Shown piece by piece: positions 55,337 to 64,000 of a stretch of 64,000 bases of DNA. Below the pieces are notes generated by a model, which was not told the DNA's origin, did not search any database, and was given only the letters and a program-made list of their open reading frames with translations. Numbering within the stretch: the stretch's first letter is position 1; each line of letters opens with the position of its first letter. The position numbers were made by a program, and so were the translations under genes. Source of the stretch: Sphingobacterium composti (GTDB lineage Bacteria; Bacteroidota; Bacteroidia; Sphingobacteriales; Sphingobacteriaceae); contig NZ_WUQZ01000002.1 of the NCBI RefSeq assembly GCF_009829075.1, positions 149,959 to 213,958 of the forward strand, in the 5' to 3' direction.

Positions 55337-55755
55337 TATAAAAAATACGGATAGCGCAACTTAAAATATTCTTTAGGCTGTTCTTTTCTTTTACATACGA
55401 TTCCGAATTCAAATAAATCTATTAGTACAACGAACCTTTCGTCTTTTTGCATCTGCTCCCACTTGTGCTCTGTGTCAGTATGATGAATATTTTTCACAAA
55501 TAGCATAAAGTATTCTTCTTGCAATTTGGCTAAATCAACTATGTCTTGAGAATTAAAATCTGTTATAATGAATTTGTCTTGAGAAATACCCCTAGATACA
55601 TAATATTGAACCACATCTTCTATCAACGATTTGCTACGCCTTATGTTCTTATTGTAAATCAGCTCATCAGCAAGGGCGTACACAAATGGCGAATGTGTAC
55701 CATGCCTGCTATTTGCCGTTATATAATGTGTTAATTTCTTTAGAAAATAAACCAT
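55333..55755 (-). CDS. Shortened methyltransferase-like protein
   Basis: The protein is about 140 aa from the Met at 55755; an ATG at 55770 would add five residues. Its N-terminus (YITANSRHGTHSPFVYALADELIYN) matches the start of a Bacteroidota class I SAM methyltransferase family of about 230-260 aa. Its C-terminus (DERFVVLIDLFEFGIVCKRKEQPKEYFKLRYP) matches the end of the same family. The central Rossmann core with the Gly-rich SAM loop is absent. It has no apparent catalytic machinery and is probably an internally deleted relic or a repurposed domain. It is convergent with the barrel gene, sharing 4 nt at the stop codons. Confidence 0.55.
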   Translation of the reverse strand: MVYFLKKLTHYITANSRHGTHSPFVYALADELIYNKNIRRSKSLIEDVVQYYVSRGISQDKFIITDFNSQDIVDLAKLQEEYFMLFVKNIHHTDTEHKWEQMQKDERFVVLIDLFEFGIVCKRKEQPKEYFKLRYPYFLY

Positions 55756-55839
55756 AATGCAAAAATACACTTATAGATAGATTTACATAACTATAACAGT
55801 TTACTTTTAGAATTCAAATAGATTTTACTAAATTTATGT

Positions 55840-56682
55840 ATGAATGAGAGAGAGATAAAAGCGATAATATCCTTATTAGATGACCCTGATACAGAGGTCT
55901 TCAATCAAATAGAACAACATCTTATAACTTCAGGACCAGAGATAATTCCATTATTAGAAGAGAATTGGGAGTCTTCATTTGATCCGCTATCGCAATCTCG
56001 CATCGAAAATATAATTCATAAAATACAATTCGATCAGATTAAACATGAATTACAACTTTGGAATCTTAAAAACAGTGAAGATCTATTAGAAGGATTACTC
56101 ATTGTAAACAGATATCAGTATCCCAATCTTGATGAAAACAATGTAATCCTTACCATTTCAGAATTGAAACGAAACGCATGGTTTCTATTAATGTATGACA
56201 TGAGTCCGATAGAAAAAGTTAAATTACTTAATAATGTCCTTTTTCGTGAATTTGGACTTTCAGGCAATACGAGTAACTATCATGATCCTCAAAATTCATT
56301 TATTCATAAAGTTTTAGAGACCAAAAAAGGGAATCCCATTTCTTTATCATGTATATACAGTATCGTTGCACAACAGCTAGATATTCCTATATATGGCATC
56401 AATCTACCCAAGCATTTTGTGGTAGCTTATATGGAAGATTTAGAACACCCTCCACTATTTTACATTAACGCATTCAATAGGGGGCAAATGATGCAACAAA
56501 ATGACATCAACTCATTTTTAAAGCAATTGAATCTACCCCCGACTGATGAATATACAATGCCCTGTACAAATAAAGCCATTATCAAACGTGTACTACGCAA
56601 TTTGATAACGGCTTATGAAAATATTGGAAACCCTCAAAAAAGAGAGGAAATTGACTCCTTATTAAAAATTATTGAAGATTAA
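55840..56682 (+). CDS. Transglutaminase-like (SirB1/YchA family) protein
   Basis: This 280-aa cytosolic protein resembles the SirB1/YchA group: an N-terminal helical domain with repeat-like leucines (about 1-120), then the transglutaminase-fold core. The core contains KKGNPISLSCIYSIVAQQLDIPIYGINLPKHFVVAY, where NPISL and the LPKHFVV histidine are family marks, and Cys171 could be the nucleophile. The C-terminal TPR-like stretch (NKAIIKRVLRNLITAYENIGNPQKREE) is also typical. Biochemical function of the family is poorly known. Convergent with the following gene, sharing 4 nt at the stop codons. Confidence 0.85.
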   Translation: MNEREIKAIISLLDDPDTEVFNQIEQHLITSGPEIIPLLEENWESSFDPLSQSRIENIIHKIQFDQIKHELQLWNLKNSEDLLEGLLIVNRYQYPNLDENNVILTISELKRNAWFLLMYDMSPIEKVKLLNNVLFREFGLSGNTSNYHDPQNSFIHKVLETKKGNPISLSCIYSIVAQQLDIPIYGINLPKHFVVAYMEDLEHPPLFYINAFNRGQMMQQNDINSFLKQLNLPPTDEYTMPCTNKAIIKRVLRNLITAYENIGNPQKREEIDSLLKIIED

Positions 56683-57791
56683 CGTGAATCTAAAGATATA
56701 CTTTCAGGTGTACGATTCTTAAGATTCAACTCTCCATTGGGAGCAACATTTCCTGAATCTTCGATCATATAACGAAACACTCGCTTTGCTCCAGAATCTG
56801 CAACGTAAATATATTTCCCATCTGGACGCTCATCCATAGCCACATCCATTGGCTGCACTAATTTGGTAGCAGCACCAGTTATTACGCGAGAGGGTGAAAT
56901 AGACTTATCAGTATTATTAGCTGAAAAATTATCAAAAATAAGTATTCTACCGTTACTAACTGTATTGCCTGACACATTATAATCAGTGATCACCATAATA
57001 TCTTTCTCTTTGGAATATGCTATGCCCCTCAAATTATGTGCGCCAGCAATAGATAAAGTATACGAAGGCTTAATATTAGTCAAGGTACTATCTACTCTTT
57101 CAATTAACTTTTGTGTAAAATCTTTATACGCTACTACAGCTCCCATATTATCAGCATCACCAGTACGAACAATATACATATCCTTATCCTGAATTTTCAA
57201 TCCCCAAGGAATGAAATCTAAGGGCATTTGAAAACGAGGTTTCGCTAAAAAACCTGAATTCACTGGTCTGTAAAACGCAAACAAATAAGGCGTTGCAACA
57301 GTATCAGATTTTTGTAAGGCTAATAAAAAATCTTGGTTCAATGTCCCCTCATTATTATTCACCACTACATAGTTCATCCCCCTCACATTATCCAATCTCC
57401 TATTCGATAATTTTGCACGATAGGTAGGCAAACCCTGAAGATTTATTGACAATACTTGAACACTTGTATCATTTGTTCCAAATGAATTTATACTAGACTG
57501 AAACACCATTCCTTGGTTAAGAGGAGAATAGTGAATAGTCTTGCCTCCTTTAGCACCTGAAACTATCCCTTTAATATTATTCGCATCCCCAAAAGAATCA
57601 TCATCCGCTGGGTCAATCACCCAAAGATTCTCTAAATTCGAAGACGCTCCTGCTTGATAATCAGAAGTAGAAACATATAATCTGGATATAGGTTTTTCAG
57701 GTCTTGCTGGTGGCTCATCATCATCACGTTGACAGGAAACAGCAGCTAACAATAAGGTAGGTATCAAGTATAAAAACAATATTTTGCGCAT
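56679..57791 (-). CDS. Beta-propeller-like lipoprotein, function unknown
   Basis: This 370-aa protein has a signal peptide with lipobox AVSC (Cys20) followed by QRDDDEPPARPEKP, so it is surface- or periplasm-anchored. The mature part has repeated beta blades of NHL/SMP-30 appearance: LYVSTSDYQ, LENLWVIDPADD, KDIMVITDY, GRILIFDN and the end DVAMDERPDGKYIYVADSGAKRVFRYMI. No catalytic residues are evident. A sugar or protein binding role is possible. A TACATTTG box on the minus strand at 57817-57824 lies 25 nt before the start. Confidence 0.75.
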   Translation of the reverse strand: MRKILFLYLIPTLLLAAVSCQRDDDEPPARPEKPISRLYVSTSDYQAGASSNLENLWVIDPADDDSFGDANNIKGIVSGAKGGKTIHYSPLNQGMVFQSSINSFGTNDTSVQVLSINLQGLPTYRAKLSNRRLDNVRGMNYVVVNNNEGTLNQDFLLALQKSDTVATPYLFAFYRPVNSGFLAKPRFQMPLDFIPWGLKIQDKDMYIVRTGDADNMGAVVAYKDFTQKLIERVDSTLTNIKPSYTLSIAGAHNLRGIAYSKEKDIMVITDYNVSGNTVSNGRILIFDNFSANNTDKSISPSRVITGAATKLVQPMDVAMDERPDGKYIYVADSGAKRVFRYMIEDSGNVAPNGELNLKNRTPESISLDSR

Positions 57792-57956
57792 ATATTTTAA
57801 ATCGATTTCTTAATTACAAATGTATAAATTTTTGTTAGTAAGTATTTAAACGAAAATAGCAATCCTAACGTTACAAATTTCAAATAACTTTTAAAAGCCA
57901 ATAGATTTGTGTAAAATTGTAGGCGAATACGATTGAGACTATCTTAGTAAAAAGCT

Positions 57957-58619
57957 ATGGAGACTAAAAAAGAATTAGTAAGAGAAAAGCTCGAATTACC
58001 TAATCAAGGAAAAAAATTACTTTTACACTCATGCTGTGCTCCGTGTTCAGGCGAGGTGATGGAGGCGCTTATTGCCTCTGATATTGAATTTACTATATAC
58101 TTTTACAATCCTAACATTCATCCCCGTAAAGAATATGACATTCGTAAAGAAGAGAATATTCGCTTTGCAGAAAAGCACAACATTCCTTTTATTGATGCAG
58201 ACTATGATGTTGATCATTGGTTTGAGTTAGCAAAAGGAATGGAAAATGAACCTGAGAAAGGGATAAGATGCACCATGTGTTTTGACATGCGTTTTGAAAA
58301 GACTGCAGAGTATGCTGCAGCTAATGGTTTTGACGTGATATCTAGCTCATTAGGAATTTCTAGATGGAAAAACATGGATCAGATAAATGATTGTGGTGTT
58401 CGCGCAGCTTCTCGTCACCCAAATATAGATTATTGGACATTTAATTGGCGCAAAAAAGGTGGTGGCGTACGTATGCTGGAAATTAGTAAACGTGAAAAAT
58501 TTTATATGCAAGAGTACTGTGGTTGTGCATATTCGCTTCGCGACACTAACAAATGGCGCATGGCCAACGGTCGCGATAAAATAGAATTGGGTGTTAAATT
58601 TTATGGTGAAGACGAATAA
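57957..58619 (+). CDS. queH: Epoxyqueuosine reductase QueH
   Basis: QueH reduces epoxyqueuosine to queuosine in tRNA, as an alternative to QueG. The 220-aa protein (DUF208 family) has the conserved cysteines: Cys26, Cys27 and Cys30 in [14 protein letters not shown], Cys105 and Cys108 in [11 protein letters not shown], and Cys188 and Cys190 in EYCGCAYS. Several of these bind the iron-sulfur cluster and metal. [19 protein letters not shown] is a further family block. A -7-like box TAGATTTG lies at 57902-57909. Confidence 0.94.
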   Translation: METKKELVREKLELPNQGKKLLLHSCCAPCSGEVMEALIASDIEFTIYFYNPNIHPRKEYDIRKEENIRFAEKHNIPFIDADYDVDHWFELAKGMENEPEKGIRCTMCFDMRFEKTAEYAAANGFDVISSSLGISRWKNMDQINDCGVRAASRHPNIDYWTFNWRKKGGGVRMLEISKREKFYMQEYCGCAYSLRDTNKWRMANGRDKIELGVKFYGEDE

Positions 58620-58635
58620 ATATTTCACAAAATAA

Positions 58636-58666
58636 TTGCATCCTTAAATATAAAACATTAATTTTG
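58636..58666 (+). promoter_or_regulatory. Promoter of the DUF177-rpmF unit
   Basis: TTG (58636-58638) and TAATTTTG (58659-58666) are 20 nt apart. The leader to the GTG start would be about 16 nt. Confidence 0.6.
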
Positions 58667-58685
58667 CAGGCTCAAATACAAGATT

Positions 58686-59219
58686 GTGAAGTATCTAAAA
58701 CAATATAAAATTCCATTTTCGGGATTAGCAGCAGGAAAGCACGATTTTGACTTTGAGATAAACGATAAGTTCTTTGACTGCTACGAGCATTCATTAGTTA
58801 AAAAAGGTAATCTTATAGCCAATGTGTCTCTTCAAAAACAAGAGACGATGTTAATTGTCAATTTTGATATTAATGGCACGATTAAACTTACTTGCGACGT
58901 ATGCTTAACTGAATTTGATGCTCCTGTTTCTTTTCAAGAGAAACTTATTGTTAAGTTTGTAAACGAAGAATGGGACAACGAAACTGATGAAGTTATCATT
59001 CTGAACAAAACAGATCACGAACTTGACATTGCGAACTTATTGTACGAATATATCAATGTTCAAGTACCTTATTACGCAAAATGCACTGAGCAAGGTGTAA
59101 ACATCTCTTGTGATCCAGAAATGTTAGCTAAGATCAGTACAGAAGAAGAGGAATCGGATATAGAAGTAGAAAACATTGACCCGCGTTGGGCCGCATTAAA
59201 GAATATTAAAAACAATTAA
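58686..59219 (+). CDS. DUF177 (YceD-like) protein
   Basis: This 177-aa cytosolic protein begins with a GTG codon at 58686, chosen because the promoter lies just upstream and no ATG is available. A zinc-like CDVCLTEFDAPV motif is at about residues 75-86, the hallmark of the YceD/DUF177 family, and a conserved YEYINVQVPYYAKC block follows. Bacterial YceD is linked to 23S rRNA accumulation, and its gene is almost always next to rpmF, as here, 17 bp upstream of it. The C-terminal DPRWAALKNI is typical. Confidence 0.9.
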   Translation: MKYLKQYKIPFSGLAAGKHDFDFEINDKFFDCYEHSLVKKGNLIANVSLQKQETMLIVNFDINGTIKLTCDVCLTEFDAPVSFQEKLIVKFVNEEWDNETDEVIILNKTDHELDIANLLYEYINVQVPYYAKCTEQGVNISCDPEMLAKISTEEEESDIEVENIDPRWAALKNIKNN

Positions 59220-59236
59220 AAAAAACATAATACGAG

Positions 59237-59428
59237 ATGGCACATCCAAAACGTAAAACTTCAAAATCAAGAAGAGACAAAAGAAGAACGCACTATAAGG
59301 CTGAAAAACCTACATTGACAGTATGTAAAGAAACTGGTGCTGTACACGTACCACACAAAGCGTACGAAGTTGATGGCAACTTATATTACAACGGTAAATT
59401 AATCGTTGAAAGAACAGCAGCTGTCTAA
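59237..59428 (+). CDS. rpmF: 50S ribosomal protein L32
   Basis: L32 is a small protein of the large ribosomal subunit. The 63-aa protein starts MAHPKRKTSKSRRDKRRTHYK, the usual basic beginning. The four-cysteine zinc site of some L32 proteins is reduced to a single Cys (VCKETGAVHVPH), as in zinc-independent variants. It lies in the standard DUF177-rpmF-plsX-fabH order and is followed by a strong hairpin. Confidence 0.96.
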   Translation: MAHPKRKTSKSRRDKRRTHYKAEKPTLTVCKETGAVHVPHKAYEVDGNLYYNGKLIVERTAAV

Positions 59429-59442
59429 AAATATCTTTAGAT

Positions 59443-59500
59443 AAAACATCCCAAAATAAGCGAAAAATAGTTTTTTTTGCTTTACTTTGGGATGTTTTTG
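59443..59500 (+). terminator. Terminator after rpmF
   Basis: AAAACATCCCAAA (59443-59455) pairs with TTTGGGATGTTTT (59486-59498) around a long A/T-rich loop, followed by T. It may only partly separate rpmF from plsX. Confidence 0.75.
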
Positions 59501-59530
59501 CGTATTATTGAAGTAGAAAAATAATAACGG

Positions 59531-60469
59531 ATGAAGATAGGATTAGACGTTCTTGGAGGGGATTACGCCCCAAAATCAAATATTTTAGGTGCTATTGAAG
59601 CACAAAAAAATCTTTCATCAGACCAGCGCATTGTGTTGATTGGTCACGAAGAAGACACCAGAAAAGCAATAGAAGAAGCAGGTGCAGACCCATCATTATT
59701 TGATTATGTACACGCACCCGAGGCTATCTCTATGCATGAGCATCCTACAAAAGCTATTACACAAAAGCCAAATTCAAGCATCGCTAAAGGATTTGAATTA
59801 TTGAAAAATGGTGAGATAGATTCTTTTTCTTCCGCAGGTAATACAGGAGCTATGTTAGTAGGCGCAATGTTTAGTGTAAAAACTATTCCTGGCGTAATAC
59901 GTCCAGCCATAGCGACCAATGTTCCCAAACTAAAAGAAGGCTTTGGTATTTTATTGGATGTAGGCGCAAATGCAGACTGTAAACCTGAAATGCTAAATCA
60001 ATTTGCCATCTTAGGTAGTTTGTATGCGGAACATGTTTACAATATTCAAAACCCTAAAGTTGGTTTGCTTAATATTGGCGAAGAAGAAGAAAAAGGTAAT
60101 GCACTAACAATATCGACCTATCCTTTACTTAAATCAAACCCTAAAATTAATTTCATTGGTAATGCCGAAGGCCGCGACTTATTTTCGGATCACGCAGATG
60201 TATACGTATGTGACGGTTATACAGGTAATGTGGTACTTAAATTAGCCGAATCATTTTATGTTGTTACATTGAAAAAAGGTTTTAAAGATGATTTCTTTGA
60301 TAGGTTTAACTATGAGCGATATGGAGGTAGTCCAATATTAGGAGTCAATGCACCAGTTCTTATTGGGCATGGCATCTCTACCCCTACTGCTATTAAAAAT
60401 ATGGTATTACTATCTAAAGATATGATCGAATCGAAATTTATCGATAAGATGAAATCTGCTTTTAACTAA
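59531..60469 (+). CDS. plsX: Phosphate acyltransferase PlsX
   Basis: PlsX makes acyl-phosphate from acyl-ACP for phospholipid synthesis. The 312-aa protein starts MKIGLDVLGGDYAPKSNILGAI, the family hallmark. It has the FSSAGNTGAMLVGAMF and LDVGANADCKPEMLNQFA blocks and ends near GVNAPVLIGHGISTPTAIKNM. It lies 9 bp before fabH. Confidence 0.96.
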   Translation: MKIGLDVLGGDYAPKSNILGAIEAQKNLSSDQRIVLIGHEEDTRKAIEEAGADPSLFDYVHAPEAISMHEHPTKAITQKPNSSIAKGFELLKNGEIDSFSSAGNTGAMLVGAMFSVKTIPGVIRPAIATNVPKLKEGFGILLDVGANADCKPEMLNQFAILGSLYAEHVYNIQNPKVGLLNIGEEEEKGNALTISTYPLLKSNPKINFIGNAEGRDLFSDHADVYVCDGYTGNVVLKLAESFYVVTLKKGFKDDFFDRFNYERYGGSPILGVNAPVLIGHGISTPTAIKNMVLLSKDMIESKFIDKMKSAFN

Positions 60470-60478
60470 CATTATTAT

Positions 60479-61468
60479 ATGTCTAAAATTCACGCAGCTA
60501 TAACGGCGGTACATGGATATGTTCCTGACTACGTGTTAACGAATAAGGAACTCGAAACAATGGTAGACACGAATGACGAATGGATTGTCACTCGTACTGG
60601 AATTAAAGAACGTCGCATATTAAAAGGAGAAGGTTTAGCAACCTCTGATCTAGCTGTACCCGCAGTAAAAGGATTGTTAGAGAAAAGAGGTATATCTGCT
60701 GAAGAAATCGACTTAATTATTTTTTGTACGAGTACACCAGACATGTTGTTTCCAGCTACTGCAAATATCTTAGCAGATAAAATTGGTGCTAAAAACGCTT
60801 GGGGTTACGATCTTCAAGCTGCATGCTCAGGTTTTTTGTTTGGCTTAACCACAGGAACACAATTTATAGAATCAGGTAAACATAAAAAAGTGTTAGTAGT
60901 TGGCGGAGACAAAATGTCTTCTGTGGTAAACTATACTGATCGCAATACATGTATTCTATTCGGTGATGGATGTGGTGCAGTGTTATTAGAACCTAATGAA
61001 GAAGGGAATGGTATCCAAGACACAATTTTGAAAACTGATGGTTCTGGTGGTCAATTCCTAAATATTAAAGGAGGCGGATCATTAAACCCAGCTTCACATG
61101 AAACAGTAGAAGCAGGCCTACACTATGCATACCAAGAAGGACGTACAGTGTTCAAATTTGCTGTTACAAATATGGCTGATGTTGCACACGAAATCATGGA
61201 TCGCAACAACCTAACAGCTGATGACGTAGCATGGTTAGTTCCTCATCAGGCTAATAGAAGAATTATTGATGCGACTGCAGAGCGAGCAGGATTGCCAGAA
61301 GAAAAAGTGATGATAAACATCCATAAATACGGTAATACCACTAGTGGTACTATCCCATTATGTTTATGGGAATGGGAAAATAAACTAAAAAAAGGAGATA
61401 ATTTAATATTGGCTGCTTTTGGAGGTGGATTTACCTGGGGATCCGTTTATTTAAAATGGGCTTATTAA
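60479..61468 (+). CDS. fabH: Beta-ketoacyl-ACP synthase III
   Basis: FabH starts fatty-acid synthesis by condensing acetyl-CoA with malonyl-ACP. The 329-aa protein has the Cys-His-Asn triad: Cys116 in LQAACSGF, His256 in VPHQANRRI, and Asn286 in [27 protein letters not shown] is the usual N-terminal signature. Its position between plsX and accB is classic. Confidence 0.97.
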   Translation: MSKIHAAITAVHGYVPDYVLTNKELETMVDTNDEWIVTRTGIKERRILKGEGLATSDLAVPAVKGLLEKRGISAEEIDLIIFCTSTPDMLFPATANILADKIGAKNAWGYDLQAACSGFLFGLTTGTQFIESGKHKKVLVVGGDKMSSVVNYTDRNTCILFGDGCGAVLLEPNEEGNGIQDTILKTDGSGGQFLNIKGGGSLNPASHETVEAGLHYAYQEGRTVFKFAVTNMADVAHEIMDRNNLTADDVAWLVPHQANRRIIDATAERAGLPEEKVMINIHKYGNTTSGTIPLCLWEWENKLKKGDNLILAAFGGGFTWGSVYLKWAY

Positions 61469-61538
61469 GCTAAATCATTTTTTTGCTATATTTATCGACT
61501 AATTTTTAATAATTAACATTTTGACAAAACCTACTATC

Positions 61539-62021
61539 ATGAGTATGGACATTAAACAAATTCAAGACTTGATTAAATTCGTATCTAAATCAGGTGTGAA
61601 TGAAGTATCGATTGAAGAGAAAGATTTCAAAATCACGATAAAAACGAATCAAGAACCAACTTATGTTACAGCAACTGTTCCTGCAGCTATCCCTGCAGCA
61701 GCACCTGTACAAGCAGTTCCAACTGCACCTGCAACTACTGCACCAGTAACGTCAGCAGCTCCTGCATCAGATGATTCTAAATACATCACTATCAAATCAC
61801 CTATGATTGGTACATTCTACCGCTCGCCAGGTCCTGATAAGCCATCTTTTGTAAATGTAGGTGACGAAATTTCAACAGGCAAAGCCTTGTGTATTATTGA
61901 AGCAATGAAATTGTTCAATGAAATTGAATCAGAAGTTTCTGGTAAAATCGTTAAAATATTAGTAAACGACGCACAACCAGTTGAATACGATCAACCTTTA
62001 TTCTTAGTTGATCCAAACTAA
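61539..62021 (+). CDS. accB: Biotin carboxyl carrier protein of acetyl-CoA carboxylase
   Basis: AccB carries biotin for acetyl-CoA carboxylase. About 160 aa from ATG 61539; a TTG at 61521 or an ATG at 61545 are alternatives. The N-terminal domain ([27 protein letters not shown]) is followed by a Pro/Ala-rich linker (about 50-80). The biotinyl domain has Lys124 in [13 protein letters not shown], the attachment site. accC follows 82 bp later. Confidence 0.96.
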   Translation: MSMDIKQIQDLIKFVSKSGVNEVSIEEKDFKITIKTNQEPTYVTATVPAAIPAAAPVQAVPTAPATTAPVTSAAPASDDSKYITIKSPMIGTFYRSPGPDKPSFVNVGDEISTGKALCIIEAMKLFNEIESEVSGKIVKILVNDAQPVEYDQPLFLVDPN

Positions 62022-62103
62022 TCTCTAGCTGCCATTGTGCAGCTTTTTGAGTTTAATTAGATACTATTTTATATAGTACAATTGGTGTATTAAGTCATTA
62101 CAT

Positions 62104-63465
62104 ATGTTCAAAAAAATATTAATAGCAAATAGAGGGGAAATCGCTCTACGAATCATCCGCACATGTCGTGAGATGGGTATCAAGAGTGTAGCTGTATATT
62201 CTACAGCAGACAAAGATAGTTTGCATGTTCGTTTTGCAGATGAAGCGGTATGTATCGGCCCTCCAGCAAGTAAAGATTCTTATTTAAATATTCCTAATAT
62301 CATCTCGGCCGCAGAACTGACAAATGCAGATGCAATACATCCCGGATACGGATTTTTGTCTGAGAATGCTAAATTCTCTGCTATATGTGCGGAGTACGGT
62401 ATCAAATTCATTGGTGCTACTGCAGATCAAATCGAGAAAATGGGTGATAAAGCTTCAGCTAAGGAAACAATGAAAAAAGCTGGAGTACCTACAGTACCTG
62501 GATCAGATGGTCTTGTGCCAGATGTAAAAACAGGTATCAAATTGGCTAACGAAATTGGTTATCCTGTGATCATCAAAGCTACTGCAGGCGGTGGTGGTCG
62601 CGGAATGCGCATCATTTGGAAAGATGAAGATTTTGAATCCAACTGGGATTCGGCACGCCAAGAATCAGCTGCAGCATTTGGTAATGATGGTATTTATTTA
62701 GAAAAATACGTTGAAGAACCTCGCCACATTGAAATCCAAGTAATAGGAGATCAATATGGCAAAGTATGTCACCTTTCAGAGCGTGATTGTTCCATCCAAC
62801 GTCGTCATCAAAAATTAGTTGAAGAAGCTCCTTCTCCATTCATAACACCAGAATTGCGTGAGAAAATGGGTGAAGCTGCTATAAAAGGTGCTACAGCCGT
62901 AAATTACGAAGGAGCTGGAACAATTGAGTTCTTGGTGGACAAACACCGCAACTTCTACTTTATGGAAATGAATACACGTATTCAAGTTGAGCATCCAGTG
63001 ACGGAAGAGGTTATTAACTTCGACTTGATCAAAGAACAAATAAAAGTTGCTGCAGGTATTCCTATTTCAGGAAAAAGCTACGAGCCTACTATGCATTCTA
63101 TAGAATGTCGTATTAATGCGGAGGATCCATTTAATAATTTCCGTCCTTCTCCAGGTAAAATCACTAATTTTCACTCACCAGGAGGCCATGGTGTTCGTGT
63201 AGATACACACGTGTATGCTGGATATACTATTCCACCAAACTACGACTCCATGATAGCTAAATTAATCTGTACTGCACAGACTCGTGAAGAAGCTATTGCG
63301 ACAATGGAAAGAGCATTAAGCGAATTTGTAATAGAAGGTATTAAAACTACTATTCCATTGCATTTGAGATTGATGCGTGATCCAAACTTCAGAGCAGGTA
63401 ATTTTACGACAAAATTTATGGAAACTTTTGACCTTTCGGAATACCCGGAAGAAGACGAAGCGTAA
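62104..63465 (+). CDS. accC: Biotin carboxylase of acetyl-CoA carboxylase
   Basis: AccC carboxylates the biotin on AccB using ATP and bicarbonate. The 453-aa protein starts [26 protein letters not shown] and has the ATP-grasp blocks [18 protein letters not shown] and [19 protein letters not shown]. Active-site blocks [20 protein letters not shown] and [13 protein letters not shown] follow, with the conserved Glu and Arg. It ends with a terminator before tatC. Confidence 0.97.
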   Translation: MFKKILIANRGEIALRIIRTCREMGIKSVAVYSTADKDSLHVRFADEAVCIGPPASKDSYLNIPNIISAAELTNADAIHPGYGFLSENAKFSAICAEYGIKFIGATADQIEKMGDKASAKETMKKAGVPTVPGSDGLVPDVKTGIKLANEIGYPVIIKATAGGGGRGMRIIWKDEDFESNWDSARQESAAAFGNDGIYLEKYVEEPRHIEIQVIGDQYGKVCHLSERDCSIQRRHQKLVEEAPSPFITPELREKMGEAAIKGATAVNYEGAGTIEFLVDKHRNFYFMEMNTRIQVEHPVTEEVINFDLIKEQIKVAAGIPISGKSYEPTMHSIECRINAEDPFNNFRPSPGKITNFHSPGGHGVRVDTHVYAGYTIPPNYDSMIAKLICTAQTREEAIATMERALSEFVIEGIKTTIPLHLRLMRDPNFRAGNFTTKFMETFDLSEYPEEDEA

Positions 63466-63487
63466 AAATTTTGTTTTGATATTAAAT

Positions 63488-63520
63488 AATACCATTCTTA
63501 TCCCAAAGAATGGTATTTTT
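63488..63520 (+). terminator. Terminator between accC and tatC
   Basis: AATACCATTCTT (63488-63499) pairs with AAGAATGGTATT (63506-63517), followed by a T run. Confidence 0.85.
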
Positions 63521-63543
63521 GTTTACGTTACTTATAAATGCAT

Positions 63544-64000
63544 ATGTCAAATAAAAAACTCATAGAGGCTATAAAGAATAAAGGGAAAACTTTAGAAGCA
63601 GAAATGTCATTTTTCGAACATCTCGAGGTATTGAGGTGGCACATTATTAGATCCGTAATCGCAATTTTTGTATTTGCAATACTTTCTTTTACATTCTATG
63701 ATTTTGTTTTCAACCAAATCATTATGGGGCCCAAGAATTTAGATTTTTGGACATACCGTATGATGTGCAAGGTTGGTGATTTGATGAATTTAGATGGTTT
63801 TTGTGTTGAGAAAATTCCCTTCAATATTATTAATACCGAAATAGCAGGACAATTTATGCTGCAAATCAATTCTTGTCTATTGATGGCTGTAGCAATGGGA
63901 TTTCCATATTTACTGTTTGAGATTTGGCTTTTTATTAAGCCTGCGCTGACAGAGGTAGAACGTAAATCGGCTAGTGGTTTTGTATTTTACGCTACTATAT
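63544..64000 (+). CDS. tatC: Twin-arginine translocase subunit TatC, 5' part (cut by window edge)
   Basis: TatC recognises twin-arginine signal peptides and forms the core of the Tat export channel. From the ATG at 63544 about 152 codons are visible. EMSFFEHLEVLRWHIIRSVIAIFVFAILSF is the typical TatC start (F-x-H-L-x-E/V-LR). A long periplasmic loop follows, then a second helix and PYLLFEIWLFIKPALTEVERK, the conserved F-x-x-P-x-L-x-x-x-E segment. The C-terminal half lies beyond the window. Confidence 0.95.
   Translation, partial: MSNKKLIEAIKNKGKTLEAEMSFFEHLEVLRWHIIRSVIAIFVFAILSFTFYDFVFNQIIMGPKNLDFWTYRMMCKVGDLMNLDGFCVEKIPFNIINTEIAGQFMLQINSCLLMAVAMGFPYLLFEIWLFIKPALTEVERKSASGFVFYATI

Overview
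This A+T-rich window reads as the chromosome of a Bacteroidota bacterium, most likely from the Sphingobacteriaceae/Sphingobacteriia side of the phylum. The evidence is a bifunctional ribBA, a START-like gene beside an LptF/G permease, a fimbrillin lipoprotein preceded by a tiny ORF, lipoproteins with SC/RC lipoboxes, genes without clear Shine-Dalgarno sites, and many matches to the Bacteroidota promoter (TTG, about 16-21 nt, TAnnTTTG). No phage, insertion sequence, CRISPR array or rRNA operon was seen. Most of the window is core genome.

Layout. 1-3.4 kb: uvrB (5' part, minus), upp, an RNase H-like protein, a NadR-type kinase and a HTH/S24-like regulator. 3.4-6.4 kb: bacilliredoxin, then a low-density stretch with a His/Lys-rich lipoprotein, an unrecognised 167-aa protein, several broken or very short ORFs, and tRNA-Met. 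6.6-11.4 kb: START-like protein, LptF/G permease, ribBA, gabD. 11.4-19.7 kb: hemJ, a fimbrillin pair, then a minus-strand operon of histidine kinase, response regulator, TPR protein and hemE, a HAD phosphatase and an acyl-CoA dehydrogenase. 19.9-30.2 kb: small lipoprotein, purB, nfu, amidohydrolase, lipA, two tandem-duplicated outer-membrane barrels, tRNA-Cys, pgk, sppA. 30.2-39.1 kb: folK, an orphan Hpt protein, ftsK, lolA, then a divergent uronate-catabolism cluster (exuT and uxuA against kdgK and kdgA).

39.1-53.9 kb is the classical transcription/translation cluster, all on the minus strand. In transcription order it is tRNA-Thr, Tyr, Gly, Thr, tuf, tRNA-Trp, secE, nusG, rplK, rplA, rplJ, rplL, rpoB, rpoC. 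A membrane acyltransferase gene sits between nusG and rplK, with a terminator before it and a strong promoter after it, so the cluster is split into separate units. 54.2-57.8 kb holds an outer-membrane barrel with an 8-G run, a shortened methyltransferase-like protein, a transglutaminase-like protein and a beta-propeller lipoprotein. 57.9-64 kb holds queH, DUF177, rpmF, plsX, fabH, accB, accC and the 5' part of tatC: tRNA modification, the L32/fatty-acid-initiation cluster and protein export.

No clearly new multi-gene system is evident. The loci most worth a second look are the eroded small-ORF stretch at 5.0-6.2 kb, the split ribosomal cluster, the fimbrillin micro-ORF with its inverted repeat, the G8 tract in an outer-membrane gene, and a regulator with a LexA-like fold that has lost its protease residues.
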